This document shows, one piece after another, positions 21,944 through 24,279 of a stretch of DNA of 24,279 nt. The position numbers and the translations under genes are program-made. Origin of the DNA: a virus; the IMG/VR virus record IMGVR_UViG_3300028571_000113, positions 1-24,279 of that record; one strand, written 5' to 3'. How positions within the stretch are numbered: position 1 is the stretch's first letter; every line of letters begins with the position of its first letter. The notes beneath the pieces were generated by a model that had not been told where the DNA came from, did not search any database, and saw only the letters and a program-made list of their open reading frames with translations.

Positions 21944-22455
21944 TTTATATTTTTTAAATTCGTGTCTAATATTTGGTTTAAAAGTTGTTCGGCATCTAAT
22001 CCGTATTTATCTATTAAAACGTCTGGCAAAGTTTTGAATGCTTTTTCAAATGGCTTAGTAAAAAATAAACTTGGTTTAATACCTTTATAAAAAATACTTC
22101 GCGCAATTGCAAATTGAATTCCTTTTCTACTCTGAAACTTCCCCGTTTTACTTCGTGGTGCAATTCCTTTTCTAACTATCCATTTATCCAATTTACTTGG
22201 TGGCGGCGTTTCTGTTGTATAAGAATAAGGCGTGTTAAATTTTCTTTTAGTTCCTGAAACTCCTTTGTCTTGAAAATTACCATAAGGTAACATATTAAAA
22301 TAAATACCTATTGAATTAGGCATCTGTTTTACTTCACCTTGAATTGAATTAGAAAGTTTTCCGCTTGCGTCTTTTCCTTGACTGCGTAAATTTGCCTTCG
22401 CTTCATTTATTACTAAGTCCCTGAATTTCTGTAAAGCTTTTAATGTTTCACTCAT
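21940..22455 (-). CDS. HK97-gp10-like tail completion protein
   Basis: A 171-aa protein when started at ATG 22455, which overlaps the upstream stop as TAATG. A 17-residue extension exists but would lie inside the preceding gene. N-terminal helix (ETLKALQKFRDLVINEAKANLRSQGKDASGKLSNSI), then VGIYFNMLPYGNFQDKG-type strand, a basic Lys-rich segment, and FFTKPFEKAFKTLP near the end. The order helix, TGxLxxSI, strands, YGxFxDxG is characteristic of the HK97 gp10/tail-completion family. It should cap the tail or join it to the head. Confidence 0.75.
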   Translation of the reverse strand: MSETLKALQKFRDLVINEAKANLRSQGKDASGKLSNSIQGEVKQMPNSIGIYFNMLPYGNFQDKGVSGTKRKFNTPYSYTTETPPPSKLDKWIVRKGIAPRSKTGKFQSRKGIQFAIARSIFYKGIKPSLFFTKPFEKAFKTLPDVLIDKYGLDAEQLLNQILDTNLKNIK

Positions 22456-22910
22456 TAACAAATTGTCATATTGTTTGCAACTAAAATATCGAAAGTCATT
22501 GTCCAACCAGCTAAATAGTTTTCAAATCGTTCTGCAAATGGTTCGCACGTTGGGTTACCATCCACCACAAAATTATTTGAGTACAAATCGCCACGTCTTA
22601 ACATTTCGTATAGTCTGTTTAAAATTGCTAATTGGGTATTTAAAACATCTTGTTCGTTGTCGTTACCAATAAATATTTCTGTTACTTCGTCTTTTGATAT
22701 ATCGACAATATCCATAGCCAATAAACTAATATTAAAACGAATTACATTAGATTCAAAAACCGCCGAATTTACTATAATATGACAAAGCGGAAATATTGTT
22801 TGCTTGCCTAAGTCGACCTGAAAAATATCTCCCGTTGTAACCGTGTTTACTATCGCGTCATTATCCAAATGGTTTTTTAACGTGTCAATTATTGTGTAAA
22901 AGTTACCCAT
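22455..22910 (-). CDS. Tail terminator/completion-like protein (151 aa)
   Basis: A 151-aa protein. It starts with a helix (MGNFYTIIDTLKNHLDND) and contains VTTGDIFQVDLGKQTIFPLCHIIVN, an LLAMDIVD strand, NEQDVLNTQLAILNRLYEMLRRGDLYSNNF and EPFAERFENYLAGWTMTFDI. This pattern recurs in Flavobacteriia phage tail blocks. The fold is consistent with the gpU/tail-terminator type (alpha-beta with a small domain), but I cannot confirm it by eye. It starts 8 nt inside the chaperone extension and is coupled to the next gene by TAATG. Confidence 0.68.
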   Translation of the reverse strand: MGNFYTIIDTLKNHLDNDAIVNTVTTGDIFQVDLGKQTIFPLCHIIVNSAVFESNVIRFNISLLAMDIVDISKDEVTEIFIGNDNEQDVLNTQLAILNRLYEMLRRGDLYSNNFVVDGNPTCEPFAERFENYLAGWTMTFDILVANNMTIC

Positions 22911-23178
22911 GTTTTATTCTTTTGTTTAATTCGCGTTGTTCAATTTCGTTTTTTTGTCGTTCATAAGTAAGAAAGGTAAGACACTTGCGAAGTCCAAGCC
23001 TTGTAACTTCATCAAATTTGGTAACATCTCCTTGAGCGACTGCATAGATTGAGTTATACCAACCCCAGTGCTTTCCAAACTGCGTTCGTTCGCTGTAATC
23101 ATTAGTTTCGGATTCTTCGTTATTTCCATCTCCAAATAAGAAAGCGAATTGTTTACTAAGTCGTTTCCTAAATTCCAA
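22903..23178 (-). CDS. Tail assembly chaperone, -1 frame extension (GT-like)
   Basis: This is the -1 frame of the chaperone gene. It has no ATG near its beginning, starting instead at a TTG directly after the slippery run. Its 91 codons are protein-like (HWGWYNSIYAVAQGDVTKFDEVT..., then LTYERQKNEIE), a sequence order known to me from Bacteroidetes phage tail proteins. After a -1 shift at 23178-23184 the product would be a 254-aa fusion: 163 residues from the 0 frame plus 91 from this frame. This matches the G-to-GT strategy of lambda, where the fusion binds the tape measure protein. It ends 8 nt inside the next gene. Confidence 0.75.
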   Translation of the reverse strand: MEFRKRLSKQFAFLFGDGNNEESETNDYSERTQFGKHWGWYNSIYAVAQGDVTKFDEVTRLGLRKCLTFLTYERQKNEIEQRELNKRIKHG

Positions 23179-23666
23179 AAAAAAACACTCGCTGCCATTA
23201 CTACGTCTAAAGGTGCGAACTTCATTAACTCGCTGAATTCATTTGTGCCAGTGTATTGTGTTATTTCGTATTTATCTTTTATTCGTGTTTTGATAGGTCT
23301 GTACATTACGGCCATTGCTTTGTGGAAATTGTCAACGCTGGTTATATTGCTTTCTAAATCAATATATTCTCCAAATGTTATTTCGTCTAAATTTGGAATG
23401 AATCCAAACTCCATATTTTGAATTTTAAACGTACTTTGAAATTTTGGTTTTTCTTGAAACAATTTATTAAAATGTAACGCTAAATCTTTTACATCGCTCC
23501 ATTTAATTTTAATCACCTCTTTTAAATTTAATCCGCAAAATATTTCGATTGTTTTTTCGGCAATAAATTCTTGATCGTTGGAATTGTTAATTACCTTCAT
23601 AAATTTTTGGTAATTCTGTAAAGGTATTTCAGCAAGTTTTGTAGGTACGTAGATTTCCGTTTTCAT
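22926..23666 (-). CDS. Tail assembly chaperone (G-like, 0 frame)
   Basis: A 246-aa protein started at ATG 23666 (MKTEIYVPTKLAEIPLQNYQKF), 10 nt after the upstream stop; an extension to 23711 would overlap that gene. Residues about 1-160 are helical and contain NFHKAMAVMYRPI, TGTNEFSELMKFAPLDVVMAA and SVFFWNLGNDL, common in Flavobacteriia phage chaperones. The slippery U-run lies at the codons for VFFW. Without a shift the 0 frame continues another 83 residues (to NDKKTKLNNAN), unlike lambda G, which ends soon after the site. The result is a region open in two frames. Confidence 0.78.
   Translation of the reverse strand: MKTEIYVPTKLAEIPLQNYQKFMKVINNSNDQEFIAEKTIEIFCGLNLKEVIKIKWSDVKDLALHFNKLFQEKPKFQSTFKIQNMEFGFIPNLDEITFGEYIDLESNITSVDNFHKAMAVMYRPIKTRIKDKYEITQYTGTNEFSELMKFAPLDVVMAASVFFWNLGNDLVNNSLSYLEMEITKNPKLMITANERSLESTGVGITQSMQSLKEMLPNLMKLQGLDFASVLPFLLMNDKKTKLNNAN
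23178..23184 (-). other. Slippery site for -1 frameshifting (U UUU UUU)
   Basis: On the minus strand the codons GTT TTT TTT TGG contain nine consecutive T (23185-23177). The heptamer T TTT TTT at 23184-23178 is a canonical X XXY YYZ slippery site; re-pairing one base back makes the next codon TTG and enters the 91-codon frame. No strong stem-loop is visible by eye in the following 60 nt. A sequencing-length error in the run is an alternative explanation. Confidence 0.72.
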
Positions 23667-23676
23667 ATTGTTATAA

Positions 23677-23850
23677 CTATTTTTTAAGGTTATTGTAGTA
23701 AGTAAGCGCAATATTGTACGCTTCGTTTAACATTGTTATGTGCATCCGTATTTTCATAGGGTCGTCAAATATTATTTTAACCTTTTTACCAGTTTTATCT
23801 TCTATAAATTGCTCAACTGTGCGCACCATTATCGGTAGTTCGTCTGTCAT
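23677..23850 (-). CDS. 57-aa protein between terminase and tail chaperone
   Basis: ATG at 23850, stop TAG at 23679-23677, and 10 nt before the chaperone start. It fills a 193-nt gap between the terminase stop and the chaperone. The product begins MTDELPIMVRTVEQFIEDKTGKKVKIIFDD (helix then strand) and ends in an aromatic basic helix (TYYNNLKK). It is not recognised. It starts 9 nt after the terminase stop, so it is part of the packaging/tail transcript. Confidence 0.7.
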   Translation of the reverse strand: MTDELPIMVRTVEQFIEDKTGKKVKIIFDDPMKIRMHITMLNEAYNIALTYYNNLKK

Positions 23851-23859
23851 TAGTGTAAA

Positions 23860-24279
23860 TTATCTAATAAAATATTTGCCGTAATTTGAATTTAACCCTA
23901 ACGTTTCCATTTCGTGGTAACGTAGCGCATCAATACCATGATCTTGTTTGCCCTGCGGTTTGTTTAATTGCTTTCCTGTTTTATCTTGATCCCAACAATA
24001 CGCGCGTAATTCTTTAATTAAATTAGTGCTGTTTGACGTTACTAAATAGTTTTGTTGTTGCATTATATCAATACCGTAATTAATTGAATCCTTGCCCTTT
24101 GTAACGCCTTTAATCGTTATTCCGTAACGTCTTATTTCATCAATAGATTTTGGTTCGCTTGAATCAGCGTAAACAACTACGTTTTTAGGTAACTCCTTTG
24201 CTATGTCGCTGTTTAACATTCCTGTTTGGTATTTCAGTTCGTTAACTATTCGTTGCCCGTTGTAATTGTATATTTCTAT
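23860..24279 (-). CDS. terL: Terminase large subunit, C-terminal nuclease part (5' end beyond window)
   Basis: The frame is open to the right edge (139 residues visible to the stop at 23862-23860). It shows the RNase-H-like nuclease of large terminases: NELKYQTG, VVVYADSSEPKSIDEIRRYG with the acidic metal-binding Asp, KGKDSINYGIDIM, NLIKELRAYCWD, and QDHGIDALRY with the second acidic site. The family cuts the DNA concatemer during headful packaging. The ATPase domain lies beyond the window. The next gene on the same transcript is the 57-aa protein. Confidence 0.9.
   Translation of the reverse strand: MEIYNYNGQRIVNELKYQTGMLNSDIAKELPKNVVVYADSSEPKSIDEIRRYGITIKGVTKGKDSINYGIDIMQQQNYLVTSNSTNLIKELRAYCWDQDKTGKQLNKPQGKQDHGIDALRYHEMETLGLNSNYGKYFIR

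Noticed and set aside
22456-22506. 17-residue extension of the HK97-gp10-like protein
   Set aside because: It lies inside the upstream gene, and the ATG at 22455 forms a TAATG overlap like others in this operon.
23667-23711. 15-residue extension of the tail chaperone
   Set aside because: It overlaps the 57-aa gene, and MKTEIYVP at 23666 is 10 nt after that gene's stop, the usual spacing here.
1-24279. Integrase, repressor, tRNA, insertion sequence or CRISPR array
   Set aside because: None could be recognised in either strand, so temperate lifestyle is not claimed.

Overview
The window is one arm of a tailed double-stranded DNA phage (or prophage) of a Bacteroidetes host, most likely a Flavobacterium-like bacterium. 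This rests on the very low GC content (about one third by eye), A-rich leaders with almost no Shine-Dalgarno sequences, two promoters that fit the Bacteroidetes pattern (TTG, 19 bp, TAnnTTTG), and structural proteins of types common in Flavobacteriia phages. All supported genes lie on the minus strand, so transcription runs from the right end to the left end. I see no integrase, repressor, tRNA, insertion sequence or CRISPR array, so temperate versus lytic cannot be decided here.

Right to left. (1) 24279-16187, packaging and tail: C-terminal end of the terminase large subunit, a 57-aa protein, a tail-assembly chaperone with a probable -1 frameshift on a U-run, tail completion proteins, two large tail proteins, a hidden 54-aa gene and the tape measure protein. 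(2) 16175-9506, head: XkdF-type protease, Cys-rich and coiled-coil small proteins, scaffold-like protein, decoration-like protein, major capsid protein, tail-tube-like protein, an intrinsic terminator, a 110-aa protein, portal and a connector carrying an inserted GTGY-repeat domain. The head block therefore comes after the tail block, and the portal is far from the terminase. (3) 9518-7216, tail fibre and lysis: a fibre with GWG repeats, holin candidate, L,D-transpeptidase-like endolysin and a small protein with a cationic amphipathic tail. (4) 7117-6239, a calcineurin-like phosphoesterase, followed by a strong terminator.

(5) 6133-3953, early operon: a Bacteroidetes promoter drives about ten very small genes, including two 31-32 aa one-helix membrane proteins and a DnaA-domain-IV-like DNA-binding protein; several are under 60 codons and overlap their neighbours. 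(6) 3952-3756 is non-coding and holds a strong intrinsic terminator whose apical loop is perfectly complementary over 8 nt to the loop of a hairpin just upstream. This looks like a kissing-loop attenuator 18 nt ahead of the replication genes. (7) 3755-1407, replication: a DUF6291-type initiator, a RecA/DnaB-like ATPase, a coiled-coil protein and NinG. (8) 1401-1, recombination: a second promoter sharing a 17-bp block with the first drives an ERF single-strand annealing protein and a ParB-domain protein that runs off the left edge.

The most unusual points are the attenuator-like RNA at 3773-3864, the frameshift followed by about 250 nt open in two frames at 23178-22926, the matched promoter pair, the terminator between high-copy and low-copy virion genes, and the possible membrane-disrupting protein beside the endolysin.
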